Origin: Myrica gale | Lineage: Eukaryota > Streptophyta > Magnoliopsida > Fagales > Myricaceae | DNA length: 64,000 bases | Direction of reading: 5' to 3' | NCBI GenBank assembly: GCA_963930655.1 | Contig: OZ005604.1 | Span: 5,466,001 to 5,530,000 of the forward strand | Shown here: positions 50,701 through 62,110 of the stretch, one piece after another | Layout: every line of letters starts with the position of its first letter | Numbering within the stretch: position 1 is the first letter of the stretch | The notes under the pieces: model-generated | Seen by the model: only the letters and a program-made list of their open reading frames with translations | Told to the model about the DNA's origin: nothing | The model's database searches: none | Program-made: the position numbers and the translations under genes

Positions 50701-53700
50701 AATAAGCGTTATTTTCTCCCATGGTCTTGAGTTTTGAGTTTCAGAATTGGTGCATTTTCTTCCTTTGGCAATTTAAAAATATATACTTGTCATTCATGTG
50801 TAATATCCATCATATTCATTGAATTACCTTTAATGCTTCCTAAATTAGAGGATAGCAGATGAGAGGACAGCAAAGGCTGCAGAGCTTGAGCAGAAAGTGG
50901 CACTGCTTGAGGTAGAAAAAGCCATCCTAAATGTTTTTTTTGTCTATAATGAAGGTTTGCTCTCAGTTCCTGATATTTAAGTTTTCTTCCACCCTATGCC
51001 ATTAGGTAGAATGCACATCTTTAAATCAAGAGCTGCAAGACATGGAAACTCGTGCTCGTCGGGGACAAAAGAAGTCACTAGAAGAAGCAAATCAAGTAAT
51101 TCAGGTAGCCATTTTAAGATTGCATCTAATCCTTGAATTTGAAAATCTTAGCCACACGCTAGACACCACCTTTAATGAAATTGTAGTTGAAATATATATC
51201 CTGATACAGTATGATTTTCAGGGACCAATGGTTTCTCTGTTTTGAAGAGTTGTGAAATGATCAACAAATTATTCATAATTCTCAATGAACAAATGTTTTT
51301 GTGAAGTCTGTCAGATTTGATTTGACTAACAGGATAACATTGTCTGACCAAATCCAATTCTCTCTCATTCTTATTGTTTAGATTATTTAGAATAAAAAAA
51401 ATGAAGAGACACTGGGTTTTGAATCTTTAGTGCAAAGCTATATGCGCCGAGTAAAACCAAAGCTCAGTGTTTTAATTGGTTTATAGTGGGAAATGTGTAT
51501 GTGCACATCCTGTTTCACAGTGAGCTTTTGATAGATGGGAGCAGGAATCTAACAAGGTTCTTTTGTTTTTGAATTTTGAAGGCGCTTTCTCGTTTGGATT
51601 CTCTACTTTCTGGTTTTGCTTTCTTAGTACTATTTAGAATATGGCTACTTCTTATTCACAAGCATTGTATTGTTACTGTTGCAGCACATCTCGCGTAAAG
51701 TAGTTTAGCTAGGAAACCATCAAGATAAGTACACACAATTAAGTCAATAGTTAGTCCTTCAGCAGCAGTGGTAATAGTTATTTAAGGTCATCTGATGGAG
51801 CATCCATCTATTTACATATTTTCTTTCATGTTAAGATCCAGGCATGGCAGGAAGAAGTCGAACGCGCACGCCAAGGTCAGAGAGACGCTGAGAACAAACT
51901 TTCCTTTTTGGAGGCAAGTATATCTTGCTGCTTGCCTAACAATTTTTCAACCCTCTTAAGTTCTTGTATTGATTGGTATTCAGGGTGATTAGGAATTCTT
52001 CTATTGATTGTTGCTCTTTGAAGCCATGACACTGTGATTAGCTTCACAGATCATTTTTCAACTTCTTAAAGGATCCCTTTTGCCTGACAATGTTCTTTGT
52101 GTTGCCTCTTTTAGTTTTTTCAATAAAGCTTTTCTTACTTATAAAAAAAAACAATGTTCTTATGTAAATCTTGGTAAATTCATATTATGATTTTTCCTGG
52201 TCAGGTCAAGGCTTTGTCTGCTATGACATTTTTGGATGTTTTATTTCAGGCTGAAGTGCAAAAAATGAGGGTAGAAATGGCTGCGATGAAAAGAGATGCA
52301 GAGCATTATTCACGTCAAGTAACCTCTCTGATTGAGCTACTTTCACCTTTCATTTTTTGTTCTTGGCTTTCTTCAAATGCCCCTGCAGAGAGAGAGGAGA
52401 GATTTTTTTTTTGGGGGGGGGGGGGTTAATGTGCTCTTATTTTTGCTCTAACCAATGCGCCTGTTGAAGGTGTGCCAACCTTGGCTTTTTCATGCCTGCC
52501 AATTTGAATTTAGTGAGGCCTGAAAATCTGGGGATCTGTCTTGACATTGATACGGCTACGTGTGTTTTAAATTTCTGTATATCTGTTGGTGCAATGAATT
52601 TGTATTTGGCCATTGATGGGTACAATGCTTAAGGATAAATAGACATACAATGGCCTGTCAACTGCTAGAGGCAGCTAGATGTTTCCTTTATAGCCAATCT
52701 TGCCCTAGTTCTTGCCACATCCACTGTCATGTCATAGACTAGAGTTTTTTTTTTCTCTCAGCTTTAACTGAGTTTTGAACCAATTTTTTTTTCTTGCTAT
52801 GGATGGCAAATCATAAAAGAACCTAGGTGTGTGGTGTAATTGTAACGTGAACTCTTATCATTCTCCTAATTTCCAATCCCCTTCTTAAATGGATATTGGA
52901 CCAATCATGAGGCAAGGTATCCCCCCACCAAATTTGCTTTGGATGTTATGAATTCCGTTACACATATGGGCTCCTATAGGGTCTCTATGTATATCTGTAT
53001 ATTATATAGTGTCATGGTGATTACCAATGGACAAAAATTAGTGATATGGAAATTCTATCTACAATGAAAAATGGACGGGTATTAAAATTGAATGATAAAA
53101 GTGAAGCTTCAGAAGAAAATTGAATGAAAGCTCTAAACTTTCTTTGATTTAAATGGCATCTTGAGCACCAAGCGGGTGATACATCCTGTAGAAGAAATAT
53201 GTTCTTTCAGATATGATGCCGCGTTGTACTTTTACCATTTTGTTTTATATTTTGTTCCTATACTGGGACACGAGAACTTTTGTTTATGTCATCATGCTAT
53301 CCCTTTTTTGTTGCGACTTTTAGGACCTTAGTCAAGCAAAGTGATGTGCATTTCTTCGTTACTGTTCTATTCTATTTTTGGTTAATTTTTAATGGGATGA
53401 TTTCTTCTGTATACGTGAGAGATTACAAGACATGACTAAGGCTTGCAATTGTACAGGAGCACATGGAGCTAGAGAAGCGTTACCGTGAACTAACTGATCT
53501 ACTGGTAACTTGAACTCAAAATTGCATGCTCCCTTAATTTGGTTCTTATATGGTATCCAGTTTCGTGATGAGTTCTTTTCTTTTCTTTTTCCTTCTTAGC
53601 TGATGATGAGTTATTCTGTAAATTTTATCTTATCCAGTACTACAAGCAAACACAGCTAGAGGCCATGTCTAGTGAAAAATCTGCAGCAGAGTTTCAACTG

Positions 53701-55872
53701 GAGAAGGAAATAAGGCGTATTCAAGAAGGGCAGGTCTGATGCTCGTTGCTTTGCGTCTTGATTCAGAGTCATTTTTTGTCTGGGGTTCATCATCTCATAT
53801 CTTGTACATCTTTGATTTGCTTTGTAATTTCACTGTTATATTGAGCAGGTAGAGGCCGAAAGAAGTAGGGTGTCCCGACGGGCATCTACAACTTGGGAAG
53901 AAGACAGTGAAATGAAAGCACTTGAGTACGTTGACTTATGTTTATTATTGACATATTTGGAATAGACAGATGCTTCCGCTGATGCTTTTTGTCTCATCAT
54001 AAGGAGAGCACATTAACATTTGTTGTTGAAGTCGACGTATAAGCTTTCTTAATCAGTCTTTAGTTTCTTGTGTGAAGAAAATTCTTCTCTTATTTGATGG
54101 ATACATGGTCATCTAAAGTTTAGAGTGCAGCATTTACAAGCTATAGCTATTGAAAATTCATGGGAGAAAAATTTTGCCCCTATCTCAACCAATTTAAGTT
54201 CGAAAAAGTAAAACCTTCCATGATTTATTTTCATAGAAGTCAGCTTGGAAGCATTATGAAGCAGTGAATTGGTGTTGTTAATCACCACACAGTGAGGAGG
54301 TAGCTGGAAGAGCTAGTCAATTTTTTTATTTGAGTTGGTTGAATGGGTTTTAAGGTGTGATTAGTAATATTGATTCTTGGTATGATGAGTTATTTGGTAG
54401 GCAGATATATGATAAAAGCATAGTTGGTAATAATGGTTTTATGTCATACTAGGAAGAAAATCGTAGTGGTTCCATAAAATTTATTCATTGAATTTTACGA
54501 TTCAACGTGATCGAAGGAAATGAAGGTCTTTGTAGCAAGCTTTATATGGTACTTATCAAAAAAGAAGAAGCAAGCTTTATATGCTGAAATGTTTTTTTTA
54601 TAAGTAAGATAAATTTATTAATAAAATGAGAAAGTGAAAACAGTACAAAGGTTGTACTGAATTCACTTAGAACATACAAGCAAAAAAGCTAATGAAATCC
54701 TGAAAATCCTGAATTCACTTATATGCTGAAATGTTATTAGCTATAGAAGACTTAAATTTTAAACCTCATACATTTTCCTGTTCAATTCTTTCAGGAGACC
54801 TCTTATCTAGTGAATCATGCAGCCTTATCATTTCTATCTGACTGATGTTCTTTTCTTCTTCCTCTAGACCAATATATTCTCCTCAATTTTGAGGTGCCCC
54901 TCCCTATAGGTCGACTGAGTGACTGGCTAAGGCCAAAGGTTCATTAAAGAGTGATTGCAACAGTGCGCCTTCATTTTTTTTTTTCAACTCTTTTTATGCT
55001 ATCTCTTAACTTATGGGGTATATGTCTTTTCTAAAATTTTCATGTAATCTTGATTGCCTACATTTCATGCATAATTTCATCCATCATACTTCCAATTTGT
55101 TCCTAATGGAGTCAAAACTGCAGGCCTCTGCCCTTGTATCACCGCCATATGGTTGGTGCAAGCCTACAGGTATTCCTGCTCTACTATCTGGCACCATTGC
55201 TGCCCTTCCTTTCTTTAGTTGACTTTGTGTTCAACTTACCTTGGACAGTTGCAGAAGGCAGCAAAACTATTAGATTCAGGGGCCGTCAGGGCCACAAGAT
55301 TTCTCTGGCGGTATCCGACAGCTCGAATTATCCTGCTTTTTTATCTGGTAAGACGAGTTCATATTGCACTAATAAGGACAATTATATAGATGGACTCGAA
55401 TTGTTTGATAACCATGAGAAATCATCTGCAGGTATTTGTACATCTCTTCTTGATGTATCTGTTGCATCGGCTTCAGGTATGAATATTTGGTTATTTGCCT
55501 GCAAACAGCTACGGGAAGTATGCTGTCAGCCATGATAGATATTGGAAACTTTTTTCTGACATATGCGTAGACATACATTTTTATGATGTGTCAAATAAAT
55601 TATTTGCTTTCTCAAAGCATGATTCGATTAGTCTTTTTTGTTGCATTACATGATAGTTGGGATCTTATCTCCTACGATTTTGAACATGATGGCATGTACT
55701 CTGTGGATAATGTCATTGAAAAGGAGGTGGAAAAAAAAACCCAATGAAGTGTATGCATCTGACTGTGGATATGTGTGTTCTCTGCAATGTTTAGGCACAA
55801 GCAGACAATTTTACTGCTAGAGAAGTTGCAGAATCTATGGGATTGGGACTTATGAACCCTACCTTGCCATGA
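44788..55872 (+). CDS. GC1: Golgin candidate 1 (golgin-84-like tail-anchored Golgi coiled-coil protein)
   Basis: Twenty-one exons: 44788-44815, 46322-46402, 46928-46974, 47051-47728, 47844-47906, 48777-48854, 48969-49172, 50197-50253, 50399-50473, 50552-50623, 50849-50911, 51006-51104, 51836-51913, 52250-52318, 53457-53504, 53638-53733, 53849-53925, 55124-55169, 55249-55347, 55432-55476, 55795-55872. They join in phase to 2181 nt, 726 residues. The N-terminus MSSWLRAAEDLFEVVDRRAK is the family signature. A long acidic exon 4 follows, then coiled coil from about residue 290 to 630 (QLEEFLIAERELTKSYEAR, YYKQTQLEAMSSEKSAAE). Near the C-terminus a single membrane anchor, RIILLFYLVFVHLFLMYLL, precedes a short tail ending MNPTLP. 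Family members sit on Golgi membranes by this anchor and tether vesicles or hold cisternae together. Exon 13 uses a GC donor. No lesion seen. Confidence 0.94.
45310..45572. mobile_element. Possible solo LTR (Copia-like) fossil in golgin intron 1
   Basis: A 263-bp stretch begins TGGAGAGCTC and ends CAACTGACA, with AAGAA and AAAAA outside. Its minus-strand text (TGTACATTGATTCATTCATT) resembles LTR ends of plant Copia elements. No internal region is present. The family and borders are uncertain. Confidence 0.3.
46158..46199 (-). mobile_element. Tail-only LINE insertion, 18 bp, with 12-bp target duplication
   Basis: TTTTTGCTAGTT lies at 46158-46169 and 46188-46199. The 18 bp between them read TAATTACTTATAAAAAAA on the minus strand, again the ACTTATA plus oligo-A LINE tail. 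It lies in golgin intron 1. Confidence 0.72.
51914..52249 (+). other. GC-AG intron 13 of golgin candidate 1
   Basis: Exon 13 ends ...SFLE (GAG) at 51913 and is followed by GCAAGTAT, a GC donor with an otherwise perfect consensus. The next exon starts AEVQKM at 52250. Using the nearby GT instead would add four bases and break the frame. Confidence 0.8.
52087..52161 (+). mobile_element. Tail-only LINE insertion, 53 bp, with 11-bp target duplication
   Basis: ACAATGTTCTT lies at 52087-52097 and 52151-52161. The 53-bp insert ends TTCTTACTTATAAAAAAAA, as does the LINE at 8822. It lies inside the GC-AG intron of the golgin gene. Confidence 0.75.
54534..54583 (+). mobile_element. Tail-only LINE insertion, 20 bp, with 15-bp target duplication
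   Basis: AGCAAGCTTTATATG lies at 54534-54548 and 54569-54583. The 20 bp between are GTACTTATCAAAAAAGAAGA, matching the ACTTATC plus oligo-A end of the LINE at 6863. It lies in golgin intron 17, directly beside the next insertion. Confidence 0.78.
54577..54735 (-). mobile_element. Short LINE 3'-end insertion, 125 bp, with 17-bp target duplication
   Basis: TTATATGCTGAAATGTT lies at 54577-54593 and 54719-54735. The 125-bp insert read on the minus strand contains CCTTTGTACTGTTTTCAC and ends ATCTTACTTATAAAAAAAA, like the LINE at 8822. Its left duplication overlaps the right duplication of the 20-bp insertion at 54549, so it landed in a site already used once. Confidence 0.82.
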
Positions 55873-56429
55873 TTGGTCTGCTGACCCAGTGGAAAGCTAG
55901 TGCAGCTCATTTTATTTGTACAAAGGTGCGTCTGCAAGTTATGGACAAGCATAGATTTGCTTGTGAATGATGATGATGAGAGTGTGAAAACTCGAAAAAG
56001 GAAGGGAAATTTTGGAAACCCTTTCTTCCTGTTATACAAACATTTGTGAAGTAGTTGATCACTGGGTTGGATTTAGCGGACTGATTCGGGGGAAGACAAG
56101 ACAGACAGTTGGCTACATCCAGCATGCAAATGTTGATACACCACCAATTACACTTGTATTTACGATTTCTTTGTAAGTCTCTTTCCCAGTAAAAGTATAT
56201 GCAACGTGATGTTGTTACCATGTAGATCCGTGAATACGTGTGTTTTTATGTTTTTGTTTTTTTCTGAAAAGGATGCTGATCATGGTTCTCGTCTTTATTT
56301 TTGTTCCGAATACACTTGAAGACAGGCCTTTCACCTGTGAACTCAAACAGGTTGTAATTGTAAGGAGTTTGCAACTTATGGGTGGAAGTTAACAGGTAAT
56401 GTAAAAAGCAGCTTGTATATTTGAGAAGA
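55873..56429. other. Golgin candidate 1 3'UTR and flank
   Basis: This follows the stop at 55872 and reaches the poly-A end of the minus-strand LINE. It is a plausible 3'UTR for its first 300-500 bp. No other feature is seen. Confidence 0.45.
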
Positions 56430-58400
56430 TTTTTGTTTTTGTTTTTTGTGAGTAAACCCATACAACTGAAAGCGGAAATAAACAACTACGTTAACCAAGC
56501 CAGGAAGCAAGAGCCCCAGGGATAGAATCTGCGTCGAGGAACCCCTGAAAATGAGATCGAAGACTCAGCTTGATGAGCAAAAACGTTGATTTTCCTTGGG
56601 ATCCAGACCAAAAACCAGCTGGAGGAATCTGAAAATAACCACTCTTTCAGGGTAGAAACGTGATCCTGAATCATAGCATCTGGCAATCAAGACTAAAAAG
56701 TAAAAAAATGACGTGCTCTCAACCTTTATCCCGAGCGATAGAAGCAGCAGAAAGAAGGGTAGAAGCCTCACCATAGAGAGGGTCTCTGGACTTGCTCCAT
56801 GTAGAGACTACAGAACGAGCGGGAATGGTCTCGGAATGAAACTGCTAGAGAGGAAGAGGAATAGCAATGACCGACAACAATATCGGTATAGCCAACAGAC
56901 TCCGCCAGGTGCAAGAGGCAAGAACAACTAGGTCTTCTGGGTGCCTGAAAAAAAGATAGCTAGCTATCTCGGGAAATATTTGGCCTTCAACATCTCATCT
57001 GGACCCAAAATTCATTTAGCCGTAAGCGGAGTACATATCAACCACCGTAGCTTTTGTGATGAGTGCTCAATTAACATCAAAGAGCCGTCAAATACCCAAA
57101 CCACTAAAATCACGAGGTTGGCAAATCGATCCATATTACTTCGGAGTATAATGCCGAGGAGATACAGAGGAATGCCCCCACCAGAGATTTTTGAGGAACT
57201 TCTTCACACCACCCTTTTGGGAATAATAGTGTTGACATGGGGTAAGAGAGGATCGGCGTCGCCACAAATTTAATCAAGTCAGTACGTCCCGCTTGGGATG
57301 AAATTTTCAATTTCCAAGAGGCTAAACGAGTCAACATCTTCGCTTTGATCAAGTCAGCTAGAGCATGTAGGTTAATCAAGTCAGCTAGAGCATGTTTCCG
57401 GGACCGAGGAAAGAGGAGCGAAAACCCATATACTTTGCTCCTGCTTCCTGCAGATTGGCCTGGTTGAACAGGATCGCATCATCAATGAACATTAAATGGG
57501 ACTAAGGGGGGCGAATCTAGCAACTTTCACCCCATGAATGATTCACTCCCTCTCAGCACAAAATATGAGTCGGGACAAAACCTCATAACCAAAATATAAA
57601 CAAGGAGGGGGACAGGGGGTTTCCCTGGCGCAACCCACGTTGGGGATGGAACAGTCCATAAGCGCTGCCATTTAATATGATCGAGTTTAGATGTGGTTGT
57701 GATACACTGATTAATTAACTGGACCCAACGCTCACTAAACCCAAAAACACTGCATAATTTTTGTCAGGGAAGGCCATTCCATTCGGTCATAGGCGCGAGC
57801 CATATCCAGTTTGGTATCCATCAATCTACTTCTGCCCTTTTTAGACTGCGTTGAGTCGAATACCTCTTCCATAATCGTATTCTCATAAATCACTCTTCCC
57901 GGATGAAAGCAGCTTAAGGATAAGAAATCAGTCTTGATATCACATTTCTGGCTGCGTTTGCACCAAATATTTCACAAAATATTTCACCAATTTCCAATAA
58001 AATACTACAATGTAATCTCTCTCTCCCATAAAAAAATATAAAAAAAATTACAAAAACTATAAAAAATTACCTCTCTCTTCACTTTTTCACTAAATCCAAT
58101 ACCAACACTAAACCCAATACCAAAATTTTTACAACACAAACATAACCTTAGTCTATTTGCTAGGAGTTGGCAGAAGTGTTCAACACAAGTTGGAATATCC
58201 CGTTTAGGAATTAAGGTCTTAAATATATGGTTCAACAGGAAACCAATACGAAGAAAGTGTTTGACCATCAGCTGGGTCCTAACCACTGGCCAGTAATGTT
58301 GGTAGAATGCTCCAGTCATCCTGTCTAGTTCCAAGGCTTTTGTGGCGCCAAAACTCTTCACTATGAAGTGGTTAATGATGTGTTGTCCCAGAGTTCACTT
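56430..58400 (-). mobile_element. Decayed L1-like LINE (reverse transcriptase and RNase H), with a nested MITE
   Basis: Read on the minus strand, fragments appear in LINE order. From 58360: ALELDRMTGAFYQHYWPVV, FKTLIPKRDIPT and CQLLANRL. After the MITE: DTKLDMARAYDRMEW (reverse transcriptase), a [10 protein letters not shown]-like stretch, MSTLLFPKGWCEEVP, then an RNase H end (VSTLKEWLFSDSSSW, LVWIPRKINVFAHQ). The 3' end is an ACTCACAAAAAACAAAAAC-type tail near 56430-56445. This differs from the ACTTAT tail of the other LINEs here, so it is a second family. Several frameshifts and stops are present. The 5' end is lost near 58400. Confidence 0.83.
57950..58147. mobile_element. MITE nested in the minus-strand LINE
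   Basis: A 198-bp AT-rich segment with ends GGCTGCGTTTGC and ACAAACATAACC interrupts the LINE between its LANRL and the following reverse-transcriptase pieces. No coding. The target duplication was not resolved. Confidence 0.65.
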
Positions 58401-59680
58401 ACTATTTGGATTCGCTCGGAACAAAAGAGAATACTTGCTGCAAATGCAATATAGTATGAAATTGTACCTTTTATATAATTTAGTTGCTGCAAATAAGGAT
58501 TCATCTCATGGTGCTCTTCTTTGATCTGAATTCACCATAAAATGAAATGGGGATCGGACAAGGACTTGAGAAATAGTTGCTCCTTGCAAGGGCCTATTTT
58601 TTTTACACCCTCCTTCCTGACGTCCCCAGGAACCTAGCTCCCCTCTAGTATGAGTCCTCTCTCACATATTCATTGGCTTTAAAACCGTTACCGTTACCGG
58701 TACCGCTAAGCCGGTAATCGGTGTCAGCAATACCAATGAGACAAAACTCATCACCGGTATAAACGGTTACGGTAGCAGTGAAGGGCATAACTGCTACCGC
58801 TTATGCACACCCAGACGACCCAGCACCATGTTAACGGCCAAGCAAGTACAAAATAAAAGCAAAAAGCTCTCTCTGCTAATGATTCCACCTGTCAATTATC
58901 ATTTGATTCCTTTCCGCGTAAATCCTACGAGCGCGCGTGGATCTCACGTGTCCACGCCCTCTTACCTCCCTCCTGGCTGTTTTGTGTGTTTTTCGTAGGT
59001 TTTGAGCTGCCTAGCCGTGCTCAGCCCCCCAGGCGTCTCTCCTACTTCGGTCTGGCCTTTCTCGACCGATGCGTGTAGGCCACGCGCGACCTTGTGCGCA
59101 TGTACCACCTATACGCGCGAAGTTTTTGCCTCGTGACACCTCTGGTTGGTTTGTTTTGCCTGTTTCCCGCCTATGCCTTCTCCCTCCGTTTGGTGGATAG
59201 ATCGGACCATTCTTCTTCGGTGGCTCTCCTCGTCGTCGCTGTTTTGTGTTGCCCGCCGCTGTCTCCTCTTCTCCTCCCTCTTGTGCAGCCAGTCTTTGCA
59301 TGAAGATTACTTTGAAGGAGTCGGATCGTTGCCTTGATCGACCTTCTTCTAGCAGAAGCCGTCATCGCCTTGAGCGGTGGTCGTGTTGTGTGTTGTGTCC
59401 CGACCATTGTAGTCGATTTGTGCTTGTATTGTGTACTGGCTCTTGTAGTCAGTTTGTGTTGTTTGTTGACCTTTGTGATCGGTTGTTTCTGGTGTTTGTA
59501 CTACTTCCCTTGTGGTTGTCAGTGGTTTCGGCTTTGTCGTCCAAATTGGCTAGTAAATCTTTAAATCCAATTTATTATAAGGCCTTTATATCCGTTTAAT
59601 TTTTCACTGACATTCTTATCGTTTTTATGTTCTATACTGGCTATATATTCCTCGAATTTTAATATATTATTTCTGTTGGT
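58400..59680. other. Intergenic, GC-rich patch 58900-59330
   Basis: At 58680-58800 a block of ACCGTTACCGGTA-type words followed by GCTTATGCACACCCA resembles a hAT subterminal region, but no partner end was found. 58900-59330 is unusually GC-rich with short open frames on both strands and no domain recognised. Confidence 0.4.
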
Positions 59681-59929
59681 TAGAAAAAAGGGATAAATGT
59701 AAAATCAGTCCCTATGCTATACGCAAAAATCGATTTAGTCCCTGTGATATGAAAAACATCGATTTAGTCCCTGTGATTCTATTTTCGTTTGTTATTGGTC
59801 CTCCATCAGGGACTGATTTTTCACTTTCTGAAATCACAAGGACTAAATCGATATTTTTCATATTACAGGGACTAAAACGATTTTTGCGAATAGTACAGGG
59901 ACCAATTTTACATTTATCCCTTGAAAAAA
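59681..59929. mobile_element. Mutator-type foldback MITE, 9-bp target duplication with one mismatch
   Basis: TAGAAAAAA (59681-59689) and TTGAAAAAA (59921-59929) flank 231 bp that start GGGATAAATGTAAAATCAGT and end with the imperfect inverse (ATTTTACATTTATCCC). ATCGATTTAGTCCCTGTGAT occurs twice on the left arm and inversely on the right. The frames here are mirror images and not coding. Confidence 0.75.
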
Positions 59930-60044
59930 ATAGCAAGTCAGTTAAACAAACAAAGTAGGATCACCTTTTCAAAAGACGTCTGCTCCCGTACTGAAACGAC
60001 GTTCTTTCCCGATGGAGTTGTTAGCAGAAGGAGGTTTTTGCTTT

Positions 60045-61769
60045 TATTTTGTAGAGAAATGATAGGCCTCCCGAAAATTTTCCCGAAAGTTGTCCCGAAT
60101 GCTGACGTGGCAATTATTTTAAAGAGAATTCCGGTTTGACGAATGAGATTGCATGACCGGGTTTCTAAGAAATGCAAACCGGCCGGGTGAAATAACACAC
60201 GAAAAGCAACCCGATTTCTCTCCTCTTTAGGGTTTCATATGAGTTTATCTTCGACCTATATAAAATCGTTTCTCAATCAACTCCTCCCTCCTCCGCGAAT
60301 AGACATAAGAGACCAAGCAGATCTGCATAGCAACCTGCATCAAGGTCAGGCAATTCCTTCTTCTTTCATCTAATAATTTCTTCAGCCATTTTCACTGTAT
60401 CGGTGCCCTCTTTTAGTGATGGGAAGCATAGATTTGTCTGGTGTTCTAAGCAAACCAGGCAACAAGATGGAACTCAAAGAAGAGATGCTCTGTTGAAGCT
60501 ACCAAGTCTGACGCTCATTAGGAATTAGTGAATGGAGTAAATCATCTCCTTATTTTTAATTGGTGTTTCTCGCTTTTCACTTGTAAATATATTATGGGTT
60601 TTCCATAAGAGGGCTTCTGGGTTTTTTTGAATTGAGCCCTCCATTGCGGTTAATCTGTTATTGGATTGGATATTGTGATCTGCTGTGGAGTTTTTACAGA
60701 TCCAGACATCAGTTTGGTCCTTATTTTGTTTCATTTTTGGTGGAATTATGTCTCATAAAAACACTACCCACTTGTGAAACTTAGAACTATCTGGAATTAT
60801 TCGCCAAAGATTGTACGCGCTACTCTTATCGCAATTTTGGTACAAGAGGTGTTTTACATAATGCGTGTCAGAAATTTCACACTCAAATTTCAGATATTAG
60901 ACCATGACAGCCAAAAGTTAATTGGTAATTTTCAGAGTATTAGATCTTGACCCAGTCAAGCGATTACACTTTATTCTTTTAGTAAATCTTGGCCCTTTTG
61001 AAGAAACACTTGGTTTAAACATCTTGGATAAATCAGACAGATTGCTGGTGATTGAAGAAAATGCTCTTTTGTTCAATTTGAAACACGTCTGGTTCTTGCC
61101 TGAATCTATGCGGTCTCTATCCAGGAAATGAATTCTGCTGATATCCCTTTCTGTAATTTTGACACCCTTCTATTCTCTTCTCTTCACTTTTGCTCAATTA
61201 GAAACGCGTCGCGTCTTGTTCTTTCCTGAATCACTGCGGTCTCTATCCAGGAAATGAATTATGCTTATATCCCTTTCATTTCACTTGTTGTAATTTTGAC
61301 ACCCTTCCTTCTCCTCTTCAGGAGTTTTTATTTGTTTTTCCCGTCACTTTCTTGAGATGTCTTGTACCGACAAACAGGGAGAGGAAAATAGGGGAGGCGT
61401 TTCAGAAACCCCCCCAAAAAAAACTTGGGAGGGATCTGAAATTTTGCCGTTCAAAACACCCAAAAATATATATAAAAAAGTGTTTATATGCTCGGCGTCG
61501 GCTGATAGTCCCCATCAGGCAACCAGAAGGGCCGAAACTCCGAAACGGTGGCACCGTGCCCCACGCATGTGATGAGCACGTTATCCACGCAAATATGTGG
61601 GACCCACACTGCACATACCAGCATTCTTATTTCCCCGGCCGATTTGCATTTCTTAAGGTCATGCAATCTCATTCGTCAAACCAGAATTCTCTTTAAAATA
61701 ATTGCCACGTCAGCATTCGGGAAAACTTTTGGGAAAATTTTCGGAGGCCTATCATTTCTCTATTTTGTA
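60045..61769. mobile_element. Mutator-like element with long TIRs and gene-like interior (candidate Pack-MULE)
   Basis: TATTTTGTA is found at 60045-60053 and 61761-61769, a perfect 9-bp duplication. The element is 60054-61760 (1707 bp). TIRs of about 135-142 bp (60054-60195 and 61626-61760) start GAGAAATGATAGGCCTCC and include GCTGACGTGGCAATTATTTT in both arms. The interior looks like a captured gene start: a telo-box TTAGGGTTT at 60227, TATATAAAA near 60257, a leader to 60344, a possible intron 60345-60416 (GT...TTTTAG), then a 25-codon frame from an ATG at 60419 (MGSIDLSGVLSKPGNKMELK). A second frame with an upstream acceptor lies at 60931-61131. The source gene was not recognised. No transposase is present. 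Confidence 0.82.
61087..61320. repeat. Tandem duplication of about 115 bp
   Basis: Inside the MULE, AAACACGTCTGGTTCTTGCC at about 61082 and AAACGCGTCGCGTCTTGTTC at about 61202 start two copies. Each contains TGCGGTCTCTATCCAGGAAA and TGTAATTTTGACACCCTTC. The copies differ by several substitutions and small indels. Confidence 0.7.
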
Positions 61770-62031
61770 CATGTTTTTTTTTTAAAGTTTTTCTTCTTTA
61801 AATTTTAAAATAATTTTTTAATACTAAATACATTTTCTTCAATAATTTTTTTATCCAATCGTTCTCAATTTCTATTTCCTTGTCCTGTTTTTTTTTTGCC
61901 ACATCTTTATTGTCGCTCTTTTTGTGGCCAACTGACAGTTGCTTTCGGTGAAACGACACATCAATACCGATTGGACGTGTGGTAGTATTAATTGTTTCTC
62001 GCCAGTGCCTTTTCACTATACACTTCTTGGG

Positions 62032-62110
62032 GGGAAATGATAGAGCTCCCGAATTGCATCCCGAAATCTGTACCGAAAGTGACGTGGCGTGGCTTTAATA
62101 TTCGAGATAA
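62032..62110. mobile_element. Left terminus of a second MULE related to the one at 60054
   Basis: GGGGAAATGATAGAGCTCCC at about 62032, followed by GAAAGTGACGTGGCGTGGCT, matches the TIR of the neighbouring MULE (GAGAAATGATAGGCCTCCCG ... GCTGACGTGGC). No inverse partner is seen before the window ends, so the element may run off the right side or be broken. Confidence 0.6.

Noticed and set aside
59094-59599. Several Ser/Cys/Leu-rich frames in a GC-rich patch
   Set aside because: Frames overlap on both strands, have no domain, and GC-rich sequence has few stops by chance.
60413-60515. C/D snoRNA-like arrangement (GTGATGG ... GTCTGAC)
   Set aside because: No terminal stem, imperfect C box, and the stretch is better explained as a short coding start in a captured gene.
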